From: Brevipalpus yothersi | Lineage: Eukaryota; Arthropoda; Arachnida; Trombidiformes; Tenuipalpidae | Length of the DNA: 64,000 bases | NCBI GenBank assembly: GCA_003956705.1 | Contig: QZCP01000390.1 | Location: 62,001-126,000 of the forward strand | Direction of reading: 5' to 3' | Shown: positions 1-24,563 of the stretch, one piece after another | Position numbering within the stretch: the stretch's first letter is position 1 | Layout of the letters: every line of letters starts with the position of its first letter | The notes under the pieces: model-generated | Databases searched by the model: none | Told to the model about the DNA's origin: nothing | The model's input: the letters and a program-made list of their open reading frames with translations, nothing else | Made by a program: the position numbers and the translations under genes

Positions 1-1167
1 AGAGAAAGTGATGATGGATAGAGGAAAGAGAGAAAGAAGAGAGAGGTGGAGGAGGAAAGAAGTAAAATAGGAAGGGCAGAGAGTAGGTAGGTAGGCAGGA
101 AAAAAGTGAGAGAGAAAATAAAATATTATGCATGTGATGATGGTAAACAAAATGAATTGTGATCATGTATAAGGATCGAATTAAGGTAGCAACAACCCCG
201 ACTTAAAAGTGTGGATGAGAGAGAAAGTCAAATGACGCTCTGCCACCACCGTTTACGGTGACTCAAATATGATTGAATTATCTTCTGTAGTCTAATTTGA
301 ATACTACCAACTTACAAATAAGCCATTTATGGCAATTTATTTTCTCGCATAATTTGACCTCTTCGAGGCGAGTCCAATATGCACACACTTCTTCTGTTTA
401 ACTTCAATACATGTATTTCGTTTGCTCCATCTGACAATATTTGAGCGTGTATACTCAAATTTCTATTTTCCTCGACAATCCATCCTACTGATAACTAAAA
501 CATGATCTATGAGTGTTTATTTTGCTTATTCTCATTTAGACTGTATGGCTTTGAAACTTGATAATTCAAAGTTTTCCCTGATACACTTGAGAGGCTGATT
601 TTGTTGCACGTTTTTTTCGGAACTGATCGAACCACTTCAGTCTAATTTTGTATCATTTTCTAGGCACCAATTATACAGCTATTCATTCCAATCAATTTCA
701 CTCATTATTCTGATTGATCTTCAAGTTCTCAAACTTTCAAAGATCCAATTGTCCATTTCCTTCCTTTAGACACCTCCAATTTGAACTTGGTCTTGAAATT
801 CGATGCTTTTTATTTTTTCCACCATTTTCTGGTGCACGAATCCCACTCAAGATTTATACCATGAAAATTTTCACAATCAAGCTATCAAATAAGTTTCTTA
901 ATTAAAAATAAGGGAATCCGTATACGAGTATTTCTCGTTCATCACTCTTACAGTGAGCTAAGATTTTCGAATTCCCATGAAAACTTCCACAAAATTCATG
1001 CCCCATTCTCAAATCTCGAATTGTTTGAAATTGAAAATGGAATTCAAAATTTTCGTGAAAAATAGAGATACTCTACTCTTAAGATCTCCACTCACTGCGG
1101 TGATCTAATCCTCATCAAAAACTTAAATAATGATAATGTCCATGAGCGACATTAGGATGTATACACT
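1..1167. other. Intergenic, no gene seen
   Basis: AT-rich sequence starting with a GA-rich purine stretch (about 1-120). The short open frames here have no family resemblance, no splice context and no codon bias that I can see. It lies downstream of the minus-strand gene that ends at 1168 and may hold its 3' UTR. Confidence 0.6.
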
Positions 1168-2547
1168 TTATAGTCCTGTGTAAGCTGAAAAAAGCCTAGA
1201 AAGAACACTATTACTGCGAGCTCCTTTCGGTGTCGTTCCTAGAGGTGGCAATATGGTTCGACATTCCGGTGTACTGGGCCCATAGCCAACACAAATTATA
1301 TCCGGTAATCTTGATAGGGCCATTCGTAGAAGAATGTTGATAAATTCCACTGCTTCTTTGCCACACTTAGCTTCCACCAGACTAACAGCACAACTCTGGA
1401 ATCGACGATACGCACAGCATCCCGCTGGAATGCGTCGATCCCATTCTACTGATGATACAACTTCCAATGCTGATTGTAGATCTCGAACACACATCCGCTG
1501 ATATCTTTGAGCTTGATTCAAGCATGGTGCATGCTTCAGATAACTTTGACGAAGCTGGGTTCCTGGGCTACAATATTCGTTTAACAGTTTAACACCGCCT
1601 TCGGTTATGAAGCCGATCAATTCTCGCTGCAATGGAGTTGCACAACGTCGTGTAAAGTTTCTCAAGCATCCATCAGCTTCACGAAGGTATCCACACTGTT
1701 TATTCATCTCCTGAGCAGTAGTTGCGATTCCTTCAATGTCCATCGTGTTGTCCAAAATTTTGAAATGATGATTGAGAATACAGATCGAAAAAAATTAGCT
1801 CAACTATTTCATGAGGCTGCCCTAGACCCATACCTTGATTATCTTCGTCAGTAACTTGTTACGATTGTTAGCCTGGAGGTTTTAATTGCGGTACCGGTCA
1901 TCAATCATTAGTACGATCAGTATTCAAGTTCAAATCATTATTTGAGGTAATTTTTTGTTACAGTTATTCATCGCCACTTAGCATATGCATACGGATCAGT
2001 GTTGTATTGAGATAAGTTAGATTTTTTTCTCATGGTTTTCTTAGTAGTTCGGTTATTTTATCCCATTGATTCAAGACCTTATCCCAAGTGATGAGAGATA
2101 TTACTTCTCAGGATGCAGATCTTGCAGCAAGTTGTGTAATGCAATCAAATTGAATGGGCGAAGTTATTTTGGGACATCATGCTCAAAGTCAAGTCCATGT
2201 AAGGCAAACGTTAACAAAGATTTTCCTTTCAGATTATGTGTATGTGAGAACTTTATGATCGGGAATCGTTGAGGTTCCCGTTTCTAACGGAAAAAATCTT
2301 ACGTTGTTGTTCAAGTAACGTTTGCCTTTTTGTACTCAAATTTTTCTTTGAGAGGCGATCATTCAGAGGGAAAATTTATGAAAGGAAAAGTTAACTTCTT
2401 ACCTGATGGATTTTGAGTGAAGACCAGTAGAGTGGCTGCACAGAGATCCAATTCTCGAAGATGACATGAGTGTGATGATGAACTGCCAGTAACAGATGTA
2501 AATGAATTCACGAGAAAAAAAGACGAAAAAAGTATCAATGAATACAT
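1168..2547 (-). CDS. Secreted Cys-rich protein, 27 kDa hemolymph glycoprotein-like
   Basis: There are two coding exons on the minus strand, 2547-2403 and 1730-1168, joined in phase 1 through GT (2402-2401) and AG (1732-1731), giving about 235 aa. The start is the ATG at 2547. It opens a typical signal peptide of about 21 residues (MYSLILFSSFFLVNSFTSVTG). The mature part has many paired cysteines and the stretches CHLRELDLCAATLLVFTQNP, QCGYLREADGC and RRCATPLQRELIGF. These match the arthropod secreted family related to the 27 kDa hemolymph glycoprotein (DUF1397-like), whose molecular function is unknown. The joined residues read smoothly as NPSG-IATTAQEMNKQC, which supports the splice. The single intron (1731-2402) contains an exon of the opposite-strand NPC2-like gene. 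The family name is from memory of these motifs. The secreted, disulfide-rich nature is seen directly. Confidence 0.72.
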
Positions 2548-2677
2548 ATGGGAAGCTGATAAATATTGTCAAGCAAGTGATGAGATCAGAACTGGATCAT
2601 AAAGATTACTGAGTCAAGTTCGGAATACATTGATGTTTGACCAAAACAGTCTATCCCGTTGGATCGAGCGTGCGAAA

Positions 2678-2731
<54 letters not shown>

Positions 2732-3520
2732 AGAGAAACAGAAGAGAGAGAAAACGAAAGTGAGTACATGGAAGGAGGAGGAAAAAGTTTTTCGGGAATG
2801 AAAGCGAAAGCATAAAACCGAAAAACGAGTTAAGGTTGGCATGACGAAGGTTAAAAATTTTCTCTCTCTTCTCGAAGGACGCAACTTTCACAATTTTCGA
2901 CCCACTTTGATTTGGTTCGAGTATATTTGAGAATATTTTTGCTCGCGGGTCTTTTCAATCGAATCAATCGATTGACGATTGACGACGCTTGGGCCTTCTT
3001 GTCAACCATGTGAGAAGTTCAATTATTTTGAGCTTCATCACTTTCGAATAAACACATGTTCTCTAAGGTTTTTCGAACTTTTTTCTCTACTCCTTATCAT
3101 TTGATTTTACTGACTGTTTATTTTCTCTTTTTTTCTCTTCACTTATTCTCTAGCCAAAGATGCCGAAAAAGTGACCTTCCATCTGTCAACATCGGTTTTC
3201 GGGTTTCCAGTCGAGCTACCTGTTGACGATAACGATGCATGTGGCCAAAAGTTTCTCGATTGCCCACTGAAGGCTGGACAACCATCCAAGTTTATTTATA
3301 AAGGCTTGGTTGAGGAATCAGTTCCGATGGTAAATGATTGTCCGGATATAATACACATGAATGAATTCATGTTTGTTCTTATAATTGTTCTTTTTTCATT
3401 TCATTCTAGTCTTCCGCTACGGTGATTTTTAACCTGAAGAATGATGACCATGAGTTGGCATGCATTGAAACTGATGTTGAGCTACTTGATCCTGGTCAAG
3501 ATATTCATCAAGAACTTTGA
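2048..3520 (+). CDS. NPC2-like ML-domain lipid-binding protein (5' end incomplete)
   Basis: Three exons are supported: about 2048-2237, 3154-3329 and 3410-3520 (stop TGA). Splice sites are GT at 2238 (phase 1), AG at 3152-3153, GT at 3330 (phase 0) and AG at 3408-3409. The product has the ML (MD-2-related lipid recognition) pattern: an early Cys segment (YYFSGC), SSPCK, the central PVELPVDDNDAC, then CPLKAGQ, and finally HELACIETDVEL. Those spaced cysteines and the CPLKAGQ loop are hallmarks of NPC2 and group-2 mite allergen-like proteins, secreted beta-sandwich carriers of sterols and other lipids. The first exon, with start codon and signal peptide, was not found. The 2048 boundary follows an AG and is uncertain; an alternative acceptor lies at 2090-2091. 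The first intron contains exon 1 of the opposite-strand gene. The last two exons are secure and the first is less so. Confidence 0.7.
2682..2729 (+). repeat. (GA)n microsatellite
   Basis: Uninterrupted GA dinucleotide array of about 48 bp, inside the first intron of the NPC2-like gene. Open frames through it encode only Arg-Glu or Ser-Leu repeats and are not genes. Confidence 0.95.
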
Positions 3521-4319
3521 GTTGACTTTTTTTTAGTACTGTTGGTCACTTCCTGTCACATCTATTGATGAATATCGATAAATATTTTTTCACAAGAGGC
3601 AACTATTTAGCAAAAATGAGATAATCGCTTACAATCGTTTCCCATCATAATGGGAACATATCTCAAGCTTAATGATCATCATTTGAGTCACATACATTTT
3701 CAAGCTCACTCTAAAATCTATTTTTCTTATGAGATTTATGGTATTGAATTCCCCAGATTAAGTTCGAAACGACTAACATTTGTACTACAATTTTTTGATT
3801 GAACAATTTTGAGATTATAATTTGTCTACATTTCCCGGGACTGTTATGGATTTTGTCAGTAAATTCACTTTAATAATGAAAATATTGATATACTCATCGG
3901 ATAGCTTATCGAATATTGTGTTTGCTATTCTCATTCTAGACTCTTAAAATCAAAAGCTCTGCTGAGATTAAAAACGAGATTCCCTTATAAAACGCAATTC
4001 TCTGATTCTTTCAATCCTATTCCATCGCTCAACTCATATTTATATTTTCACCAATCAGGAGATGAGTCAACATCCAATCACAGCCCAAATTCCTTCCGAT
4101 TGGTATGAATATCGTTGAAGAAGTCATGAAAACAACCCTATCATATATCATAATCTTATTATTCGAATGAAATTTCATGACTTATTTCCGCTGAATTCTA
4201 GTCAAATTTTTGATGATAAAATTTTTGAAAACAACGCTTTCAAAAGTGACACAATTATGCCAAAATTTTCATTTTATTTTGGATTATTTATTTCTTGGTT
4301 GGAATAAAGAAAAATGTGG
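3521..4319. other. Convergent intergenic region
   Basis: AT-rich DNA between the 3' ends of the NPC2-like gene (+) and the catalase gene (-). TTTATT at about 4274 and 4287 reads AATAAA on the minus strand and could be a catalase poly(A) signal. Nothing else is recognised. Confidence 0.5.
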
Positions 4320-6333
4320 TCATAGTTCATCATCAATTCGCTCTTCATTTTGTTTTTTAACTTCCTCCTTGAGTTTCTCATAATACTCTTTGCTCGCCTT
4401 TTTAACCAAGTCAAGCCAGCGCTCTTGCAACTCTTCTTTGGCTTTGGAAAGATGGAGACCCATATTATGAATCAAAAGCCATCTTGTATCTTCATCAGCT
4501 CGATTCCAGTAATCTCTCACCTAAAAGTGAATCAATTGGTTGAATACAAACGTGTATCGCATCGAATATTCATGACTCACCTGAGAGAAATTATCATCAT
4601 CATCGGTATCATATCTTGTAACTTCTATTTTGGTGGTTGGAGATGTGAGAGTATATTTCGCTGGTTTGCCTCGTTTGATATTTATTTTCGAATTTGGAAT
4701 ATAATCTGGTAGATCACCATAATTCCATTCGAACTGACTCTGGCCATCTCGAATATTGGGTGAAACCACTTTCGCAATTGGCTTGTTAACTGGTAAACTA
4801 TAATAATTGACTCCAAGACTGGAAAAAATTTTAGATCAGATAATTACTAAGAAGAATCACTTTTTTTCTTTCACATTCGAAAATTAGTTTAAATATCTTA
4901 CCGATAAAATTGGCTGTCCTGATAAGCAAAAGTTCGTCCCTGTAACATTTTGTCAAAGCTGATGTCTATCCCTGGAATTGTGTTGGATGGATTGAATGCC
5001 AATTGTTCTACTTGGGCAAAGTTATTCTCCGGAGTTTCCTTGAGTGTCATTCGACCAAATTCGATTGGTTTTACAATGTCCACTGGCCATTCCTGGATAG
5101 ATGAAAATTCTCTGTTACCATTTATTCACTTCCAATTGATCACTCACCTTGGTGGTATCGAGAGCATTGAATTTGAGTTTGGTCATCTTTTCAGGAGACA
5201 ATACTTGAGCATAAAGTGTCCAAGAAGGATAATTTCCTTTCTTGATTGAATTATACAAATCTCGAGTAGCATAATCGGGATCTTTGCTGTTAAGTTTTTG
5301 TACTTCCTCGATTGTCAGATTTTTTTGTCCCTGATCGGGTTCCATATTGAATCGTACAAACCACATCTGATTCTTCTTGTTGATCAGCTTGTATGTGTTC
5401 ACAGTGAAACCACTGACGTGTCGATAATTTTTCTGGCTACCAGCTCCAGCGAACATCAGGGTCACACCGAGTAGCGATTCTGGCATCAAAGTTAAAAAGT
5501 CCCAAAATTTATCATAACTGAAAGCACCTGATCGTGGATCTGCTCGACCACTGTGGACCACATTGGGAATCATTATTGGATCTCGTATGAAGAATGCTGG
5601 TGCACTCAACATGGTCAAATCCCAGTTACCATCTTTGGTGTAAAATTTGACCGCAAATCCTTTCAAATCAAACTTGATATCTGGAGATCCAAGAGATCCG
5701 TGAGAGGTGGATATACGTGCGGCTACTGGAGTTTTTTTGCCAACTTTTTCGAAAACTGTCATCGCCGTTAGTTTATAGGCTTCAGGATTTGTGCATTCAA
5801 AATAGCCAAAAGCACCAGCTCCTCGGGCATGAACAACTCGTTCGGGTATTCGTTCCCTGTCAAAGTGACCAATTTGTTGTCGAAAAGGAAAATCTTCCAA
5901 CAATACTGGACCATAATAGCCAGCAGTTCGAACATGGTATGGATCGGGAACTATTTTCCCTGAAGCTGTGGTATAGTATGGGTTTTTTCCAATAGATTCT
6001 TTGGTGGCTACATCTTCTCCTTCTTCTTCATAATAGTCATCGAATTGCATTTGATCAGAAATACTTTCATTAAGTGGTGGACTCTCCATCAACAGTTGCT
6101 CAATATACTCTGAATACTTTGTTCAATATTTTTTCGTGTTTTTTGTGTGAATGAAAAAAAATCATGATGATGATGATGTTAAAATGAGAAGATAGATGAA
6201 GATGATATCATCATCATTCTGTTAAACGCTTCATTTTGATAATAAATTATGAACAGTTACTTACTTCATAGGTCATCGATGTCCTCAGGCAAGTGAGGCA
6301 AAAAAAGTAGAGAAAAAATGTTGATAAATTCAT
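4320..6333 (-). CDS. Cat: Heme catalase family protein, signal peptide and C-terminal DDEL
   Basis: Five exons on the minus strand: 6333-6265, 6107-5148, 5092-4902, 4818-4581 and 4520-4320, with GT-AG introns and consistent phases, giving about 552 aa. The catalase core is unmistakable: FDRERIPERVVHARGAGAFG (active-site His about 116), GFAVKFYTKDGNWDL, FFIRDP, DPDYATRDL, YPSWTLYAQV and QGRTFAY (heme-ligand Tyr about 400, with Arg about 396). Catalases convert hydrogen peroxide to water and oxygen. Two features are unusual. Exon 1 encodes a hydrophobic leader (MNLSTFFLYFFCLTCLRT), so the protein should enter the secretory pathway rather than peroxisomes. The C-terminus reads DDEL, an ER-retention-like tetrapeptide, with no SKL-type peroxisomal signal. 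The distal Asn (human Asn148) is Leu at about residue 190. Family membership is certain. Catalytic competence and ER location are inferences. Confidence 0.88.
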
Positions 6334-8558
6334 ATTAGCTGTGAACGCTAATTTGACCAGTATGAATGGACTGAAAGATTGACTTGATCTGATTGAGTGA
6401 GATTGAAAATTATTCTCTCTCCAGAAGAAGAGTTTTTGCTCTGATAATGACGATTTTAGCTCATTTTGCACCTGAAAATCGTATGTTCATTGTTCAGGGT
6501 CATTTAAATAACCTAACACCACAAGTGTTTGCATATATTGTACTCATGGAGTACTTTTTGCCATCAGTACAGATTTATCAGTATCATTATGATACAAATC
6601 ACATGATGATGATTTCTTATTTATGTGTTTTATTTTTCCTTCTGAAAATGCCCTAGGAGAATATTTGTTAATTTCAGAACGCTCGTTCCAAAATTTGGGC
6701 ATTAATTGAATCAAGTTATCATCAATCTCGTTAGAAAATTGATGTAATAACAAAACAATCGCAATCGCAGTAATAAATAAATTTTTTCTGGCTCATTATG
6801 TGTTCAAAAGGGCAGAGAGCATATGATTGGGCATATGTTTCTCTATATTTTCACCCAAATCGAGCTCTTAGCATTACGGGGATTTCTTATTCTCATTAGC
6901 AAACTGGTGAAATTAATCTTATTGCCTGGGGACTAATGAAGAAAAGACAGTTGCCCAGTAATACAAGTATTGGGATTGCTCTCAGAGGCTATCAACAGGA
7001 TTTTTTAATTCATTATCAACTTTTTTGATCAGTGGGTTTTTTACCCTTTCGAAGAGGTTTTCTTATGATATCTCTTTCAACATTCAAAATGAACCACAGT
7101 CACTCAGATTAGCAGTAATAATAGTGGTAATAGTAATATTAAAAGTTATCGTTGACTTGCAAAAATCTTAGAATTCCTGTAATTCGAGATTGCACTGAAA
7201 AAAAGCATTTGAATAGGATTTCCTCATGGATTTCCCATTAAATTGAAAGTAACATCGAATAAATTGATTCGTTCCGAATGGATTCAGCTTGCATCTTGAT
7301 TATTCAGTTTGTTTTCACTTCAATAAGTGGAAAAGTAATCATCATCGTATATTGCATGTAAATTTAGCAGCAAAAACCTACGAGCTCACTTTTCTCATTC
7401 TCTATTGATGAATTGATGAGTTGCGAAATATATACATTTTTTCTGTAAGATTCGTCCAGATCTCATGAACAAAATTCGAGTATGCTACAGTTCCCAACAG
7501 ATAGATGGTGACCGATTGAATTTTCATCAGTGAACGGAGATCCAAGCCACCTTGGCACACTTGGAGTATGTATGTAGATGGATAAATTTTTGCCATGATA
7601 CTGCTACTACTACCACTACTATTCCAATTCTGATGGAAAGTCTCCAGCTAGCAGGCAAAACCTTTTTTCTGAAAATTTTCACTCCAGTTTTCCTTTCTTT
7701 GAACTTGAGATTCTCTTAAATTCAAGTTTTTCTCTCATCCAATATATTTAGAATTTAACGCATGATCTATGGAATTTTTCCACAGCTCTTCCCCTTGGAC
7801 GAGCCTTCTGGCTATTGGCTGGATAATTTAAGCCATACATACAGAACATACTTTATTCCCTAATTGAAAATCCAAACTAGAAAAAAAGCATCCAGTTCAC
7901 ACATAGGATCTGGATTCCACAGGTAATCGAAATTGCATGCTCCACACAAGTCCCATAGTTTAAAGCCATTCACATTTCCAGCATCTCTCTCTCATCACCC
8001 AAACTTTGAGGATGTTCAGCTCATCCCAACGTCTCTCTCTCTCTTCCAAAAATCTCACTCGACCTTTTGATTTTGTGCAATTTCGTCTCTCTCTCTCTCT
8101 CTCTTTCTCTCTTTCTTTCGTTCTTTCTTCCTCTCTTTTCATCAAAAACTGAAAAAAAGTTGCCCCCTTTTTCCCCCGATTTGTAATTGTTGTTCCCCAA
8201 CTAGATTCGGGACTTTTAACTCTCTTACTCTCTCTCTTTCTTTCTCTCTCTCTCTCTCTCTCTCTCGTATGTCCTCCAGTCTCTCTCTCTTTTCTGATCA
8301 AGAACTGACGGCAATTGACGAAGTGCTTCTGATCGTATAACGTGCTGATGAAAAGTGTTTCGACGTCGCTCGGCTTCTTTAAACGCATAAAAACAAAGTT
8401 GTTGATTGTTGATTCAGTGTAATCCATTTAGTGTACGATCCCTCGATTGTGTGTGTGTGAGTGTGTGATTCATTTTGGCATATCTTCCGCTCTGTCTTTC
8501 TTCCCAGTTTCTCTTGTACATTTTGGACCAAAACAATAATCACGTAACGACACAAGTA
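6334..8558. other. Intergenic / acetyl-CoA synthetase upstream region
   Basis: No gene is supported between the catalase start and the acetyl-CoA synthetase ATG at 8559. From about 7980 to 8300 the plus strand becomes strongly CT-rich, with several short (CT)n runs (8084-8105, 8222-8266). This probably falls in the promoter or 5' UTR of acetyl-CoA synthetase. GAGA-type sites would be the minus-strand reading. Confidence 0.5.
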
Positions 8559-21942
<13,384 letters not shown>

Positions 21943-23005
21943 ATCGAATAATTTTCTATTCCCTTATTTTCTATCGTTTCTATTGAAAATTTCACAAGAT
22001 TTCTCTCTCTCTCTCTCCTCTCTTTATCTTTTTATCTCTATCAATTCCTTCTCCATACTCTATTTGCTTCGTATTCCTATTTTTACTCCTTGTCATTGCA
22101 AATGAAGGCGACTTAGAGGCAATAATAAATAATTATCAAGCCATTCATGTTTATCCTGGATTTTATGAGCAAAAAAAACTTTGTCACAAATATGAGATAT
22201 GAATCCATTTTTAAGAAAATAAAAATCTAGTTAATTTTTTAATTCCCTTCCACAACTTTCGTCTCCGTTAATGAATTATTAAGCCGTGCCCATGATTCTG
22301 AAACATCTCATCATCATCTCGATTACTATTAGAACTAACAAAACTATTGGAACCAACTGTTACAGATATTCTTTGAAAAGCTCCTATCTGATCAATTTTC
22401 ACCGACCAATTCTAGTTCGAGTCATATGGTGTCCCTTTTTTCGGTATTCAAAATTTTTAGCATCTTTTTAAAGTTTTTTAGAACACCAGATTATACAATT
22501 CATGTACATGTATATCAGCACAGTGTTTGTCAATATTCACAACATAAATTAATTCCTCCATTGGGCCAATCGATCTGTTGGAAAGGCTCAAAAGTTGAAG
22601 GAGGATGATTTTAGAGGAACTTATTCAATCGAAAACTAAGTTTATTTTAATGAAATCAAGCTTAAAATATCAAGATCTTGAAATTTAGAGAAAATAATGG
22701 ATGATATCACATGAAAAAGATATATAAGTTACAGTCAAAGTTATGTAGGCAATGCTAAAATGGAGGAAAAGTTTTCTCATTGATTGAAAGTTCAAATCGT
22801 TTGATCAGTAGTGGGCACTCTTTTATTCATTAATTCGTCTATTAAAATCGTTCCAATACTCTTTCTGATCTCGAATAGAATTCACACGATATTTTAGGAT
22901 CTAGAACTGATCCCCAAACTCTCATCATTTGTTTTCATATACCATATGGTATTGTTCTAAGTTTCCCTGGGATAAATACTTTGAATCCTAATTTCAATCC
23001 ATCTC
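21943..23005. other. Intergenic
   Basis: Between the acetyl-CoA synthetase stop (with its AATAAA at 22124-22129) and the 3' end of the minus-strand secreted-protein gene. AT-rich, with no recognised coding or repeat content. Confidence 0.5.
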
Positions 23006-24122
23006 TTAGCTCAAAGAATCGATGAGATCTGCTGGCGAACTAGGGAACAAGTATGGTGGCCGATAGTTCAGTGGCAATCGGTGATTAGCCAGATACTTCC
23101 AATCGTTGAACAATTTTCTTCGATCGCTTCCCTGGACCGGAAAGGTCAGACCAGCGGCTCTTGTTGACATTTTTTTATCATCTTTGGAAGTATCACTTGT
23201 ATTCATTGCATTCATGGCGGCTGGAGAAAAAGAATATATATATAATGATTAGCATGTTGAGATGAGCCCATATCATCAGTGGAATGGAAAATATTCCAAG
23301 TAGCTGTTACTGTAGCAGTAGTATTATAGCCGAAAAATCACTCACCATTAAGCGGGAAGGCCTGAATCGGTGGTGCATAGAGCGGAGAGAAAGATGATGG
23401 TAAGGCTTGGAGCGCTAAGTAGTTCGGAATTGTTGAGGCCGATGAAAGGCTCCGATAATCGGGATAATCTGCCAGATTCATGTAAGGATATAGTGGATTG
23501 ATACCACCCCACGGGCCCAGTGGGCTAATTGGAGGTAGTCCACCATAGCTTGCGCTCAAGCTGGCCAGATATTGGGAATAGGGTGATGCTGATCCAAGGC
23601 TAGAAGCCAAACTTGACAACGAAAATGGACTGTACAGACTATTCAATGAGCCACCAAGGCTAGAGAGAGGCGAAATTCTGTTGATGATAACGAAAACAAA
23701 TAACGGTAAATCGACAGTTAGAAATTGAAATATCCAATATATCCTGGCTTATCCTAAAACTATCAGATTTGATGCCTTTTTTAGCGTTCTAAGCTATCTG
23801 GATGACCAAAAAGATCTAATAAAGAAGAACAAATCAACAAACTAGCCACAGAAAGGATTAAATCGTTGAATTTAATCAAAAATTTTAACATATTGGTGAA
23901 GAATTGAATCATGGGAAGTATCAAAATTATTGGGTAAAACTTTTCTTGGAACTCATAATAAACTCACGAAAATGGGCTCGAAAACGGAGTAGCATACTGA
24001 CGACGTCGATTTTTCATCATCATGAGGAGAAGTCGGTCCAATAGAGCAGCATGAGTTTCACTCAAAAATATTGCTGCTAAGATGACCACAAGAGAAACTT
24101 TTCCTAGGCTTGTGAGCAGCAT
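23006..24122 (-). CDS. Secreted Ser/Pro/Leu/Tyr-rich protein, unknown
   Basis: Three minus-strand exons, 24122-23968, 23677-23346 and 23220-23006, join in phases 2 and 1 with clean GT-AG sites to give about 233 aa. The start is the ATG at 24122, which opens a strong signal peptide ending near SETHA. The mature N-terminus carries a basic patch (KNRRR). The centre (exon 2) is rich in Ser, Pro, Leu, Tyr and Gly in short motifs (SPFSLSSLASSLGS, SPYSQYLASL, PLYPYMNLADYPDY), with no cysteines. The C-terminal exon is more polar (SDRRKLFNDWKYLANHRLP). Composition suggests an extracellular matrix, cuticle or silk-like structural component, or a peptide precursor. I recognise no family. The exon structure is convincing; the function is unknown. 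Confidence 0.62.
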
Positions 24123-24563
24123 CTTTTGGAGCAATTGTAATAACAAATCACCTCAGAACAAAATACACACTGGAAGAAATAAACGATAAAATTTTTGATT
24201 GATGTTTATATTTTCGAAAACAATAGTGGCCTCGGATAGGGAAAACAATGTATTTCTCGGGTAGATCACAAGCCAAAAGTTACGGACAAAAGATGATTAC
24301 CGTTTAACACTTGCTATTTTTTGGCAAACCTTTTATAAATTTTTCTCCTGGAGGACATCCTCAGAAGTCTTGTGGGCTGATACCGGTAACGGTATATGAC
24401 CACCCGAGCCATAAGGTCATCTTTGCACGGTTGATGATGATCGTAATAGGTGAGAAGATGCAAAATTGACCCACTACATGAAGAGTATTCACAGTAGCAG
24501 GACGAAATGCTGGGTGATGGAAACACTGATGATGGGAAAATGGGAAGAGTAACCCAATCGCAG

